Source of the DNA: Candidatus Hydrothermarchaeum profundi
GTDB lineage: Archaea; Hydrothermarchaeota; Hydrothermarchaeia; Hydrothermarchaeales; Hydrothermarchaeaceae
Direction: 5' to 3'
Assembly: GCA_002011125.2 (NCBI GenBank)
Contig: MTMF02000009.1
Coordinates: forward strand, 364,006 to 428,005
Length of the DNA: 64,000 nt
The first letter of the stretch is position 1. The number at the start of each line of letters is the position of its first letter. Positions 25,628-35,281 of the stretch are shown here, piece by piece. Position numbers and translations under genes: made by a program. The notes under the pieces were generated by a model. It had not been told where the DNA came from. It ran no database searches and was given only the letters and a program-made list of their open reading frames with translations.

Positions 25628-27091
25628 ATGATTCGAAAAGGTAGATTAGGACAACGAATGGATTGGGACGCAGTTGTTTTTACATCGTCCCTGGACTTTG
25701 ATAGAGTTCTATTACGTTTTGACATCTTAGGTGACATAGCCCACGTCATAATGCTAAGTGAAGCTGGAATATTAGGTAGAGATGATGCTAAAAAAATATT
25801 GAAGGGATTAAAAACCTTACTTGCTGATTGCGATAATCTAGAGTTCGCCCATGAATTAGAAGACATCCATATGGCCCTCGAAGCAGAACTCATTAGGAGA
25901 ATAGGCGATGTTGGTGGAAAACTCCATACAGCTAGGTCTAGGAACGATCAGGTAGCTTGTGATCTCAGAATGTGGGTCAGAGAGGAAGTAAATACTATTT
26001 CTTATCTTTTAATTCGTTTAATTAAAACGCTATTGAAGCTTTCAAACTCACACCGTGAGACCATTATGCCCGGATATACGCACCTTCAGCATGCACAGCC
26101 AACGACCCTCGCCCACCACCTCCTCTCTTACTGTGATGCATATTTTAGGAATCTACAACGGTTAAGAGAATGCTATAAAAGGATAAACTTGAATCCCTTA
26201 GGAGCAGGCGCTTTATCTACGACAAGTTATCCTATAGACCGAAGAGTAACAACCCGACTCCTCGGATTTGATGGAATCATAGAAAATTCAATGGACGCTG
26301 TGAGTTCTAGAGATTTCCTGTTGGAAACGATGGCATCATTATCCCTGCTCGCTGTTGATATTTCAAGATTCGCAGAAGATCTTATCCTGTGGTCCACTTA
26401 CGAGTTTGGTTTCGTGGAGATATCTAATGAATTTGCCTCAACCTCAAGCATTATGCCTCAAAAAAAGAATCCTGACACTTTAGAGATAATAAGGGGAAAA
26501 ACTGGAAGAGTGATAGGTAATTTAACAGCATGTCTAGCTATATCTAAGTCCCTACCAAACTCCTATAACAGAGATCTACAAGAAATCTCTCCTCTCGCTT
26601 CAAACTCTATAGAGATTATTAAGGCTTCACTTACTCTTATGGAAAAAATCCTTGCGAGCCTAAAAGTAAATCAAGAGAAGATGGCTGCATCATGTAATGA
26701 GACTTTTATCACTGCTACTGAGCTAGCAGATTTTTTTGTAAAAAAGAAAGGTCTCCCATTTAGAACGGCGCATGAGATAGTTGGAAAAATAGTTTCTGAA
26801 GCAATGAAAGCAGGCCTGAAGCCGAGCGATGTGGATCTAAACTTCATCGAAAAAGTTTATGGTAAAAAACTTGGGATAACAGAGACAGAGGTAAAAAGGA
26901 TTTTATCCCCGATTGAAGCAGTAAAATCAAGAAAAACTCTAGGAAGTCCTTCACCCGAAGAAACATCCCGTATGATAAAGATGAGAGAAAGATGGATAGA
27001 CAGAGAAGAAGAGAACTTGAAACGGAGAATTAACAGACTTAGAAGCTGTGAAAAAACTTTGTTTAAGGAAGTTGAGAGACTGGTCGGATAA
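25628..27091 (+). CDS. argH: Argininosuccinate lyase
   Basis: The 487-residue enzyme contains LHTARSRNDQVACDLR, PGYTHLQHAQPTTLAHHLL, NLNPLGAGALSTTSYPIDR and the family signature SSIMPQKKNPD. It splits argininosuccinate to arginine and fumarate in the last step of arginine synthesis. gatD starts 3 bases after its stop, so the two share a transcript. No other arg gene is in the window. Confidence 0.96.
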   Translation: MIRKGRLGQRMDWDAVVFTSSLDFDRVLLRFDILGDIAHVIMLSEAGILGRDDAKKILKGLKTLLADCDNLEFAHELEDIHMALEAELIRRIGDVGGKLHTARSRNDQVACDLRMWVREEVNTISYLLIRLIKTLLKLSNSHRETIMPGYTHLQHAQPTTLAHHLLSYCDAYFRNLQRLRECYKRINLNPLGAGALSTTSYPIDRRVTTRLLGFDGIIENSMDAVSSRDFLLETMASLSLLAVDISRFAEDLILWSTYEFGFVEISNEFASTSSIMPQKKNPDTLEIIRGKTGRVIGNLTACLAISKSLPNSYNRDLQEISPLASNSIEIIKASLTLMEKILASLKVNQEKMAASCNETFITATELADFFVKKKGLPFRTAHEIVGKIVSEAMKAGLKPSDVDLNFIEKVYGKKLGITETEVKRILSPIEAVKSRKTLGSPSPEETSRMIKMRERWIDREEENLKRRINRLRSCEKTLFKEVERLVG

Positions 27092-27093
27092 AA

Positions 27094-28374
27094 ATGTACA
27101 GGGGGAAGGCAAAGGAACTATTACAAGATATAAGCCCGGGGGATAGGATTAGAATTAAGAAAGGAAGTGCAACATATGAAGGCATTCTCATGCCTAGGAG
27201 CGAGCTGGGGGATGATCAACACATCGTAATTAAGCTGGACAATGGATATAATATCGGTATCGAAATCACAGGAGCCTCCATTGAAAGAATTGCTGAAAGA
27301 GAATCCACTAAAAAACCTAAGATAAAAGTTAAAAAAACTGTAGGAAAAGACAAAGTTACAATTCTTGGCACTGGAGGAACGATTGCCTCAAAAATAGACT
27401 ATAAGACAGGCGCAGTTCACCCTTCATTCTCTACAGAAGAGATAATAAACGCTATACCTGAGCTTGGAGATCTAGCTGAGCTAAAGACAAAGCTTCTTTT
27501 TAACATTCTTAGTGAAAACATGACCCCAGAATACTGGAAAAAAATTGCCGAAGAAGTCGCAAATGAGCTTAACTCTGGAGCGAGCGGCGTGGTAATTGCT
27601 CACGGCACAGATACACTGTCTTACACTTCTGCGGCTCTAAGCTTTATGCTTAAAAATCTCTATAAACCCGTGGTACTTGTGGGGTCTCAAAGATCGTCTG
27701 ATAGACCCTCATCAGATGCACATTTGAATCTAATATCGTCTGTGAAAGTAGCTTGTTCTGAAATCGGGGAAGTAGTTGTCGTGATGCACGAGTCCAGTAG
27801 TGATGTCTCCTGCCTTATCCACAGAGGTACTAGAGTTAGAAAGATGCATTCTTCTAGGAGAGATGCATTTAAAAGCATAAATTCTCGGCCTATCGGAAGA
27901 ATAAATGGAAAGCTAGAGATATTCCAGACCTTCAGGAAGAGGCGTGAAAAGGAGAAAGTAGAAGCTGATACGAGGCTAAATGAAAATATTGCTCTACTAA
28001 AAATATATCCTGGAATCTCAAGTGAAATACTCGATTATTATATTGATAAGTTCGATGGCTTAGTGCTAGAAGGCACAGGATTAGGTCATGCACCAGAATC
28101 TCTAATAAATTCTGTTGAGAGAGCCAAAGAGATTGGGAAACCTATAGTGATGACCACACAAACATTATACGGCAGGGTGGATATGAAAGTGTATTCTACT
28201 GGTAGAAAGCTTTTAGCTAGGGGAGTTATTCCTGGAGGAGATATGTTGCCAGAGGTTGCTTATGTAAAATTGATGCATGTACTCGGAGTTGCAGAAGACT
28301 TAAATGAAGTCAAAACACTGATGATCACCAATCTGGCTGGAGAATTATCCGAAAGAACTCTCTATTTTGCATAA
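27094..28374 (+). CDS. gatD: Glu-tRNA(Gln) amidotransferase subunit D
   Basis: The 426-residue protein has an N-terminal beta-barrel (residues 1-75, IRIKKGSATYEGILMPRSE) and an asparaginase-like domain with GTGGTIASKIDYKTGAVHPS and IAHGTDTLSYTSAALSFML, the threonine pair and Asp of the amidase. GatD releases ammonia from glutamine for GatE. The archaeal GatDE complex makes Gln-tRNA(Gln). Its partner gatE begins 310 bases downstream, behind a structured element, rather than in an overlapping pair. Confidence 0.95.
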   Translation: MYRGKAKELLQDISPGDRIRIKKGSATYEGILMPRSELGDDQHIVIKLDNGYNIGIEITGASIERIAERESTKKPKIKVKKTVGKDKVTILGTGGTIASKIDYKTGAVHPSFSTEEIINAIPELGDLAELKTKLLFNILSENMTPEYWKKIAEEVANELNSGASGVVIAHGTDTLSYTSAALSFMLKNLYKPVVLVGSQRSSDRPSSDAHLNLISSVKVACSEIGEVVVVMHESSSDVSCLIHRGTRVRKMHSSRRDAFKSINSRPIGRINGKLEIFQTFRKRREKEKVEADTRLNENIALLKIYPGISSEILDYYIDKFDGLVLEGTGLGHAPESLINSVERAKEIGKPIVMTTQTLYGRVDMKVYSTGRKLLARGVIPGGDMLPEVAYVKLMHVLGVAEDLNEVKTLMITNLAGELSERTLYFA

Positions 28375-28439
28375 GAACTAATGGAAATAAAGGTTAAGTG
28401 ATAGAAAATAATAAAGGTTATAAGTTCATATAATCCCCT

Positions 28440-28501
28440 GGGGCGGCTGTAAGACTCTCTTCTCCACCTCAAACTCTTTGTTTGTCCGTCTTACAGTCCC
28501 C
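28440..28501. ncRNA. Candidate structured RNA or terminator in the gatD-gatE gap
   Basis: The 310-base gap between gatD and gatE holds a strong inverted repeat. GGGG (28440-28443) plus CTGTAAGAC (28447-28455) pair with GTCTTACAG (28488-28496) plus CCCC (28498-28501). The 32-base loop contains a second stem, CAAAC/GTTTG, leaving an unequal internal loop of 14 and 3 bases. TTATAA-like boxes precede it at about 28419-28434, and a T-rich tract (CTTATTATTTTT) follows. It could be a small RNA with its own promoter, a leader element or a gatD terminator. The rest of the gap shows no open frame of interest. Confidence 0.45.
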
Positions 28502-28621
28502 TTTAATCTCTTATTATTTTTAAGGGAGAAATAAGTTAAAATGTGATAATTTTTAGGGTTGCAACATAGAACGCTGCCTAAACATAGTATTTTGCAAAAT
28601 CAAATAAAATAAGAATCAGTC

Positions 28622-28629
28622 TTATATAC
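28622..28629 (+). promoter_or_regulatory. TATA-like box for gatE
   Basis: TTATATAC lies 63 bases upstream of ATG 28685, giving a predicted 5' leader of about 35 bases. GGAG 2 bases before the ATG is the only ribosome-binding-like sequence, and it is unusually close. Confidence 0.4.
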
Positions 28630-28684
28630 TACGAAACTAATTAAAACTCCGGGGAGAGATAATACTTATCGGGTGTAATGGAGC

Positions 28685-30589
28685 ATGAAAATAGGTTTTG
28701 AGATACATCAACAGCTTGATACAAACAAGTTGTTCTGCAACTGCCCCTCGGTCCTAAGAGAAGATAAGCCGGACATAGTTCTTAAACGTAGGCTTAGACC
28801 TACTCAAAGCGAACTCGGTGAAATAGACAAGGCTGCGCTACAAGAATTCTTAAAGGGGAAGGGATTCATTTACGAGGCTTACCAAGAGACAACATGCTTA
28901 GTCGAGATGGACGAAGAGCCTCCCCATATGCCTAACGAAGAGGCTATTTCAACGGCCCTTGAAGTGGCTCTTTTGCTAAATGCTAATCCAGTTGAAGAGA
29001 TTCATTTTATGAGAAAGCTCGTAATTGACGGATCTAATACGAGCGGATTTCAAAGAACTGCTATCATCGCTCAAAACGGGAAACTAGAAACCCCGGAAGG
29101 CGTAGTAGGAATTCCTATGATTTGCCTTGAAGAAGAAGCTGCAAGAAAAACCGGAGAAGAAGGAATGAATGTAATATTCCGGTTGGACAGATTAGGGATT
29201 CCTTTAGTAGAAATCACAACATCCCCTGATATTAGAACCCCGCAACAAGCCCGTGAAGTCGCTAAAAAAATCGGAGAACTCTTAAGAGCCACTGGAAAGG
29301 TAAAAAGGGGGATAGGAACTATAAGACAAGACATAAACATTTCTATTGAAGGCGGCGCTAGGGTGGAGATAAAAGGAGTCCAAGAATTGAATCAGATCCC
29401 TATAATAGTAGAAAACGAGGCAATGCGACAGCAAAGACTGATTAAAACCTCTGCAGAATTGAGGAAGAAAAATCCAAAGAGAGATCTTAGTTTTAAAATA
29501 GTAGATGTCACAAAAGTATTTTCCAATACTTCATCAAAGATTATCAACGCTCAACTTAATAGAGGAGGGAGAGTGTTAGCACTAAAGCTCAAAGGATTTA
29601 AGGGTACCATGGGAAGTCTCGCTTGCTCAACTCCGGGCAAAAAGAGTACAAATGAAGTGGCCCAAAAAAAACTTGGCCCTGAGTTTGCTCAATATGCCCG
29701 AGTAGTAGCTGGAGTAAAAGGCATATTTCACTCAGATGAGCTTCCCGGATATGGGATCTCGGAGGAAGAGGTTAGAAAGATCGAGGATATATTGAAATTA
29801 GAAGAAGATGATGGCTTCGTTTTAGTTGCAGAAAAGAAAGAGAAAGCAAAAAAAGCTTTAAAAGCGGTTTTTAAGCGGGCTAGAATGGCATTTGACGGAG
29901 TTCCTGAAGAAACTAGAGTTGCAAATCCTGATGGGACTACATCTTACATGAGGCCTCTTCCAGGCGCAGCAAGAATGTATCCTGAGACCGATATACCTCC
30001 CATTGTTGTGACAGAGAAGGTCTTAGAGAAGATTCGGTCAAGTCTTCCTGAACTGTATGAGGAGAAAATCCAAAGATACATTAGAGAGTACTCTTTAAGC
30101 GGGGAACTAGCTGCCCAAATGGTTAAATCTGATAGGAGTTTATTATTTGAGAAAATTATTGGTAAAACAACCGCCTCGCCCACAATAGTTGCAAACACGC
30201 TTTTAGGAACTATGAAAGACCTCAAAAGAGAAGGCATTGCCGTAGAAAATGTTACTGATGAACGATTAATTGAGATATTTAGTCTTGTAGCTGATAATAG
30301 AATAGCGAAGGAGGCTATACCCGAGATAATTATATTTTTATCACATCACCCCAATGCAACCCTAAACGAGGCAAGGGAAAGTCTTGGAATATCATCCTTC
30401 AAGGAAAATGAAATCGAGGAACTTATTGATAAAATAATAAAAGAAAAAGAGAGCTTCATAAAGGAACGTGGGCTTGCAGCAGAAAAACCTTTAATGGGCC
30501 TAATTATGAGTAAGGTTAGAGGAAAAATAGATGGAAAGACCGTAAACAAGATACTAAAGATGAAACTGGAAAATTTTTTAAACGCTTAA
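28685..30589 (+). CDS. gatE: Glu-tRNA(Gln) amidotransferase subunit E
   Basis: The 634-residue protein starts directly with KIGFEIHQQLDTNKLFCNC, the GatB/E core with zinc-binding cysteines. It has ILDG-type segments MRKLVIDGSNTSGFQRT and IRQDINISIEGGARVEIKG, a GatE-specific AspRS-like insertion (residues 270-400) and a C-terminal YqeY-like tail. It phosphorylates Glu-tRNA(Gln) and amidates it using ammonia from GatD. glmS follows after 10 bases. Confidence 0.96.
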   Translation: MKIGFEIHQQLDTNKLFCNCPSVLREDKPDIVLKRRLRPTQSELGEIDKAALQEFLKGKGFIYEAYQETTCLVEMDEEPPHMPNEEAISTALEVALLLNANPVEEIHFMRKLVIDGSNTSGFQRTAIIAQNGKLETPEGVVGIPMICLEEEAARKTGEEGMNVIFRLDRLGIPLVEITTSPDIRTPQQAREVAKKIGELLRATGKVKRGIGTIRQDINISIEGGARVEIKGVQELNQIPIIVENEAMRQQRLIKTSAELRKKNPKRDLSFKIVDVTKVFSNTSSKIINAQLNRGGRVLALKLKGFKGTMGSLACSTPGKKSTNEVAQKKLGPEFAQYARVVAGVKGIFHSDELPGYGISEEEVRKIEDILKLEEDDGFVLVAEKKEKAKKALKAVFKRARMAFDGVPEETRVANPDGTTSYMRPLPGAARMYPETDIPPIVVTEKVLEKIRSSLPELYEEKIQRYIREYSLSGELAAQMVKSDRSLLFEKIIGKTTASPTIVANTLLGTMKDLKREGIAVENVTDERLIEIFSLVADNRIAKEAIPEIIIFLSHHPNATLNEARESLGISSFKENEIEELIDKIIKEKESFIKERGLAAEKPLMGLIMSKVRGKIDGKTVNKILKMKLENFLNA

Positions 30590-30599
30590 GGAAATTAAA

Positions 30600-32381
30600 A
30601 TGTGCGGAATAGTCGGTTATGTAGGGAATAAAAAAGCGTCTCCAATTTTACATGAGAATCTTAAACGCTTAGAGTACCGGGGATATGATTCATGTGGAAT
30701 AGCTACTATAGATGCTACAGTTATGGTTAAGAAAGGCGCTGGAATGATCGATGACGTTCACAAAAGACTTAATCTTACCTCACTTCCGGGAAGTATAGGT
30801 ATAGGTCACACTAGGTGGGCTACTCATGGCATGGTAACTGACGAAAATGCTCACCCCCATCTGGACTGCGAAGGTAAGATTGCAGTAGTCCACAATGGTA
30901 TTATCTCTAACCATATTGAATTACGTGAAAAACTCCTTAAAAACGGACATATCTTTAAATCAGATACAGATACCGAGTGCCTTTCCCACTTAATTGAAGA
31001 GAAATACTCTGGGAACCTAGAAGAAGCTGTTAGAAAAGCCCTAAAGGAGGTTAAAGGAACCTACGCTATAATAGCTATATCTCAACACGAGCCTAATAAG
31101 ATGGTCTGCGCTAAAAATGAAAGTCCACTCATAATAGGCTTAGGGGATAATGAGATATTTGTAGGCTCTGATATTGCCTCGTTCCTCAACCATACAAAGA
31201 GAGCTATAATCTTAGATGACGGAGAATGTGCTACAATAACAAGAGACAGGCTTAGAATCTACAAAATAGCTTCTGGAACGCCCATAAAAAAAGAATCGTT
31301 CAAGATTAGTTGGAGCATCAGTGACGCGGAAAAAGAAGGTTATTCTCATTTTATGTTAAAGGAGATAATGGAACAGCCTAGAACTATAGTTAGCGCATTA
31401 AATGTTTACCCTGATGAGATTAATAAACTCGCTGAAATGATAAAGGAAGCAGATCGTGTGTTAATAGCAGCTGCCGGCACAAGCCTACATGCTGCTATGG
31501 TATCTGAATACTGGTTTTCACAGCTCTGTGACAAATTCGTAGTGGCAATGGATTCCTCCGAACTTGTTAATAAAGGAGTGATAGATGGAAAAACCTTAGT
31601 GATAGGAATTACCCAGTCAGGAGAAACATATGATACCCTAGCTGCCATGAGATATGCCAAGAGAAAAGGTGCAAAGACAGCTGCAATAGTAAACGTGATA
31701 GGATCAACTGCAACGAGGATCGCTGACCATGTGATATTACAGGGCTCCGGAATAGAGATATCAGTCTGCGCTACTAAGACCTTTACTAGCCAATTAGTAG
31801 TGTTGCTAAGGACTGCTATAGCCCTTGGAAGGACTCTTGGAAAAGATACAGCTAATTTAGAGGAAGAACTTAATAATCTACCTGTTATCGTTAAACAAGT
31901 ACTGGATAAAAAAGAAGCTATCAAAAACATAGCGGATGAGTACTTTACAAAGAAAAACTATATTTATATAGGTAAGGGGATAAATCTGCCAAGCGCATTA
32001 GAAGGTGCTCTCAAGTTAAAGGAGATAACTTATTTTCATGCTGAAGGAATGAGTGGAGGAATGCTTAAACATGGTACGATTTCTCTCATTGACGATGAAT
32101 TTTTAACTGTCGCTATTGCTCCACTGAGGAGCGACAACCGTGCTAAAATTAAGAGCAATATTCAAGAAGTAAAGGCTAGAGGAGGAAAAGTCGTTTGCAT
32201 AGCTGTTGGAAGACCCATTACCATCTGTGATGCCAATATCACTACTTCGGCTTGTAGCGAGGCTTTATCTCCTATATTAGTAGCCCCGGTATACCAGCTC
32301 CTCGCCTTCTATACAGCTGTTAAATTTGGGAGAAATGTCGATAAACCTCGAGCTTTAGCTAAATCAGTTACGGTGGAATAA
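30600..32381 (+). CDS. glmS: Glutamine-fructose-6-phosphate aminotransferase
   Basis: The 593-residue enzyme begins MCGIVGYVG, so Cys2 is the glutaminase nucleophile after Met removal. GHTRWATHG and HNGIISNH belong to the amidotransferase domain. Two SIS domains follow (AAAGTSLHAAMVSEYWF, then YIGKGINLPSALEGALKLKE), ending in KPRALAKSVTVE. It makes glucosamine 6-phosphate for surface glycans. It probably shares a transcript with gatE. Confidence 0.97.
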   Translation: MCGIVGYVGNKKASPILHENLKRLEYRGYDSCGIATIDATVMVKKGAGMIDDVHKRLNLTSLPGSIGIGHTRWATHGMVTDENAHPHLDCEGKIAVVHNGIISNHIELREKLLKNGHIFKSDTDTECLSHLIEEKYSGNLEEAVRKALKEVKGTYAIIAISQHEPNKMVCAKNESPLIIGLGDNEIFVGSDIASFLNHTKRAIILDDGECATITRDRLRIYKIASGTPIKKESFKISWSISDAEKEGYSHFMLKEIMEQPRTIVSALNVYPDEINKLAEMIKEADRVLIAAAGTSLHAAMVSEYWFSQLCDKFVVAMDSSELVNKGVIDGKTLVIGITQSGETYDTLAAMRYAKRKGAKTAAIVNVIGSTATRIADHVILQGSGIEISVCATKTFTSQLVVLLRTAIALGRTLGKDTANLEEELNNLPVIVKQVLDKKEAIKNIADEYFTKKNYIYIGKGINLPSALEGALKLKEITYFHAEGMSGGMLKHGTISLIDDEFLTVAIAPLRSDNRAKIKSNIQEVKARGGKVVCIAVGRPITICDANITTSACSEALSPILVAPVYQLLAFYTAVKFGRNVDKPRALAKSVTVE

Positions 32382-32470
32382 GATATTTTATTCATTAAAA
32401 ACTAAGACAGTTTTAATAAAAGATTTTCTCTATCGCTAAAGAAATTATAGAAATATCTTTTTTGTAAAAG

Positions 32471-32478
32471 TATTTATA
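32471..32478 (+). promoter_or_regulatory. TATA-like box upstream of the 130-residue unknown
   Basis: TATTTATA lies 46 bases before ATG 32517. It separates the two small unknown genes from glmS as a likely independent unit. Confidence 0.35.
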
Positions 32479-32516
32479 GTAGGTAGGAGAATATTTTTTT
32501 ATGTGGGGGTTTTCCA

Positions 32517-32909
32517 ATGGAGGCGCAAAGGGCATCTACAGACAAAGAGTTTGGTTTATATAAGATTTCAATAGAAGACTTACCAGAAGGCTGGAATCCT
32601 TCAGCTAATGCGATTTTAAACGGTACTAAAGAGAATCAGCTTAAAAGTTACTCTAAAATATTTAGGCTACTTCCTCCTCTCTCTCCTAAATTTCTATCCA
32701 AAGACGGCGATAAGAATTACTATTCTATATACGCCAGCGTCGAAATAGAAAAGCAGGAAGACGTTTATTCAATCAAATGTAAACTAGAAAAGCTCGGAGT
32801 ACAGGGGGATATTCTCGGACCTCTTTTCGAGGTAGCTACTCAAGCCGAAACTCTTGAAAGTGCGAACTATATTGCCCTCAGATTTATGAAGGCTGTCAAT
32901 CAAATATAA
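32517..32909 (+). CDS. Hypothetical protein, 130 residues
   Basis: The protein is soluble with mixed helix and strand and no recognised family. A proline-rich stretch (LLPPLSPKF) sits in the middle. TATTTATA upstream at 32471 and its own 135-base gap after glmS suggest a separate promoter. The next small gene starts 10 bases downstream and is probably co-transcribed. ATG 32501 in another frame was considered, but that frame is not followed by a longer coding region. Confidence 0.55.
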   Translation: MEAQRASTDKEFGLYKISIEDLPEGWNPSANAILNGTKENQLKSYSKIFRLLPPLSPKFLSKDGDKNYYSIYASVEIEKQEDVYSIKCKLEKLGVQGDILGPLFEVATQAETLESANYIALRFMKAVNQI

Positions 32910-32919
32910 GCTTCTCACA

Positions 32920-33228
32920 ATGCCTAAATTCATAGGTAAAAGAAACTTAATAAGGGCACAAATAATAGGATTAGAAGAATTCCCTATAGACGTAGAAAAA
33001 GCTCTGTTAAGATCATTTATCAAAAAAATAGAAGAACATCTTGAAAAAAATTATATCACGGAGAAGACATACATAGAACTTAGAAGTGACTGCGAGATTA
33101 AACTTGCTCTTCTTGAAATGGGAATCAGAACTAAGAAAATAAACTGTCCAGAATGCGGGAAAAAAACTATTGCGATAATTAATCCTACTGGAATTGCTTT
33201 GTTCTCATGTAATAATAAAGCATTTTAA
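32920..33228 (+). CDS. Small zinc-ribbon-like protein
   Basis: The 102-residue protein has a basic N-terminus (MPKFIGKRNLIRAQIIG), a helical middle and a C-terminal CPECGKK followed 19 residues later by SCNN. This pattern may bind zinc as a half or full ribbon. No family is recognised. It follows the 130-residue unknown by 10 bases, and the pair may form one functional unit. Confidence 0.55.
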   Translation: MPKFIGKRNLIRAQIIGLEEFPIDVEKALLRSFIKKIEEHLEKNYITEKTYIELRSDCEIKLALLEMGIRTKKINCPECGKKTIAIINPTGIALFSCNNKAF

Positions 33229-33271
33229 CTTCTTCTGGAAAGCCCGTATACGAAAGCATAGGGTAGTTTCT

Positions 33272-33898
33272 TTAGAGAATTCTGACTTCTATATCTGGAT
33301 CTTTAATTAAACTTTTAAACTCTTCAGGATTAGCCGTTGTTTCTTTAAGGTAGTTATAATGCATCGGTATAACTATCCTAGGCTTTATGGCCATAGCAGC
33401 TTCGGCAGCTTCTTTAATGTTCATTGTATACGTCCCACCTATGGGGAGGAGTGCGACATCGGCCTCAATGTCCTTCATCTCAGGGATAAAATCCGTATCT
33501 CCTGCATGATAAATTCTTAAATTATTGACCTTAAAGACATATCCTACACCAGAGTTTTTGCTATGAAATGGCTTTGAAATATTGTAAGAATCTACAGCCT
33601 TAATTTCAACTCCTTTAATAGATACCGAATCACCCGGCATTACCGTAGTGAGATTCCCCTTAACCTTTCCTTTACAGGCCGGTGGAGAAACAATTACTGT
33701 ATCATCTTTTTTCAACTTCTCAATATTTCCAACATCACAATGATCGTAGTGCTCATGCGTAACTAGGATTATATCCGCTTTTTCGCTATCATCGTTTAGA
33801 ACATATGGATCCACAAATATAACGGAATTCCCTTTTATCTTAAAACTCGCATGACCTAACCAACTTATCGTTACATTATCAACCTCTGTAACGCCCAA
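33272..33898 (-). CDS. MBL-fold metal-dependent hydrolase, UlaG-like (UPF0173)
   Basis: The 208-residue protein has the metallo-beta-lactamase metal motif THEHYDHCD, a second ligand region IYHAGDTDF and a final IPMHYNY. Length and spacing fit the UlaG/UPF0173 group, which are phosphodiesterase- or lactonase-type enzymes of broad and mostly unknown substrate. The gene stands alone between convergent and divergent neighbours. Confidence 0.87.
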   Translation of the reverse strand: MGVTEVDNVTISWLGHASFKIKGNSVIFVDPYVLNDDSEKADIILVTHEHYDHCDVGNIEKLKKDDTVIVSPPACKGKVKGNLTTVMPGDSVSIKGVEIKAVDSYNISKPFHSKNSGVGYVFKVNNLRIYHAGDTDFIPEMKDIEADVALLPIGGTYTMNIKEAAEAAMAIKPRIVIPMHYNYLKETTANPEEFKSLIKDPDIEVRIL

Positions 33899-34037
33899 TT
33901 TACCACCTCCTAACCAATATTGTCAAGTCTCTTACTTTACTTAGATAATTATGATGCATAGCTTGAGAAACATAAGCGAATTATAAAACCCATACACTCC
34001 TTGTTAAATCTATAGTTTCAAAAGTTAAAAAAACTTT

Positions 34038-35024
34038 CTAACCAAATACTACTCTCTCATGTAACTCTGCAGATCTCCTCGCACCAAGAGCTACTTCTAA
34101 AGCGATTTTACCATCTCTAGCAGTACACATATGTGGTGTATTATGAACTATAGCCTCCAAAAAGTGTTCAACCTCATCACTTATCCACATACCCGGAGCA
34201 CGTAAAAGATCAGGTATTACTGCTTTCTCCTCCGTATATATCTGGAGGGGTAAACTAGTGGTAGTATCTACCGTCAAAATACCTTTAGTGCCAAATATCC
34301 TAAGCCCTACATCCAAAGGGCTTGGAAATGATTTTGGCAGAAATCTCGAAATATCTATTGAAGCAAAACTATTGTTCTTGAACTTAAGTAACATAATTGC
34401 GGAATCCTCGCTCTTAGCATTCAAATATACGAAGTTACCTGATCTACATTCTACCATCCTCACTTCAGACTCCATAAGCCACCTCAGAAGATCTATCATA
34501 AATATCCCTAAGTCAACGATAAGGCCGCCACTTTTATCTACCTCCCATATCCAGCCTTTCTTTGATGAGGCTCTATGCATCCACCTACCATGCGCCATAT
34601 AAGGCCGGCCTATCTGAGCTATTCTTTCCTTAGCGGCTTTGAATCCAACATGAAATCTCTCTGAAAAACCGACCATAAGCCTAGCATTACCTTCTTCAGA
34701 CAATCGAACTAGTTCTTCAGCCTCATTTAAATCCAGCGTTATTGGCTTTTCCACAAGGACATGGATTTCTTTTTCTAATGCCTCTTTAGCCATTTCGTAG
34801 TGAAGATAGGGTGGAGTTGCTATACTAACTATTTGAACACCTGTATCTAAAAGCTCGTGATAGTCCGTGGTATGGGAGACTTCAAATTTCTCTCCAAGCC
34901 TTCGTGCATTGTCCTCTGCGATATCAGCGACTCCAACTAATTCTGCGTGTGTTGCTCCAGTGTAAGCTTGAGCATGCATTAATCCAACCCAGCCTGCACC
35001 TATTACCCCTGCCTTTAGCTTCAT
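34038..35024 (-). CDS. Gfo/Idh/MocA-family oxidoreductase
   Basis: The protein has an N-terminal Rossmann fold with AGVIGAGWVGLMHAQAY, the EKP motif in LVEKPITLDLNEAEEL and a C-terminal substrate domain. Members use NAD(P) to oxidise or reduce sugars and sugar nucleotides. The substrate is not evident, but glmS nearby makes a surface-sugar role possible. ATG 35024 places the first strand directly at the N-terminus. TTG 35045 would add seven residues. A TATA-like TTTATATG lies at about 35070-35077. Confidence 0.87.
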   Translation of the reverse strand: MKLKAGVIGAGWVGLMHAQAYTGATHAELVGVADIAEDNARRLGEKFEVSHTTDYHELLDTGVQIVSIATPPYLHYEMAKEALEKEIHVLVEKPITLDLNEAEELVRLSEEGNARLMVGFSERFHVGFKAAKERIAQIGRPYMAHGRWMHRASSKKGWIWEVDKSGGLIVDLGIFMIDLLRWLMESEVRMVECRSGNFVYLNAKSEDSAIMLLKFKNNSFASIDISRFLPKSFPSPLDVGLRIFGTKGILTVDTTTSLPLQIYTEEKAVIPDLLRAPGMWISDEVEHFLEAIVHNTPHMCTARDGKIALEVALGARRSAELHERVVFG

Positions 35025-35256
35025 AATGATAGAGTCTATAGGCAAGTATTTCTAATTTTCCTCCTATCACATATAAATTAGAATTTAATAGTAGAGAAGG
35101 CTTCCTTAGATGGTAAAAATCAGGGCTATTATAAAATAAACACGTTTTAATAATCCTACTACCTTCTCAATATAAACATTTTTAAGGTCTCCATTAAATG
35201 AATCATTTTAATAAAAACAGGCTGTCTATTAGATAGTTTTTTAAATGAAATCATAA

Positions 35257-35264
35257 TTTTTATA
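35257..35264 (+). promoter_or_regulatory. TATA-like box for pyrD
   Basis: TTTTATAC lies 25 bases before ATG 35282. A GGAG at 35270-35273 is also correctly spaced for translation, so a very short or absent leader is predicted. Confidence 0.45.
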
Positions 35265-35281
35265 CATCTGGAGTTGTATTT

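Noticed and set aside
28440-28501. Possible tRNA gene in the gatD-gatE gap
   Set aside because: The outer arms pair, but there is no T-arm GTTCGA-type sequence, no proper anticodon loop and no CCA-side acceptor match to the 5' GGGGCGG.
31406-31930. Long reverse-strand frame of 174 codons inside glmS
   Set aside because: It lies wholly within a well-conserved coding gene and its translation resembles no protein. It is a shadow frame.
35227-35243. CTAT-TAG-ATAG hairpin followed by T residues upstream of pyrD
   Set aside because: The stem has only four pairs and no plus-strand gene lies upstream, so a terminator role is not supported.
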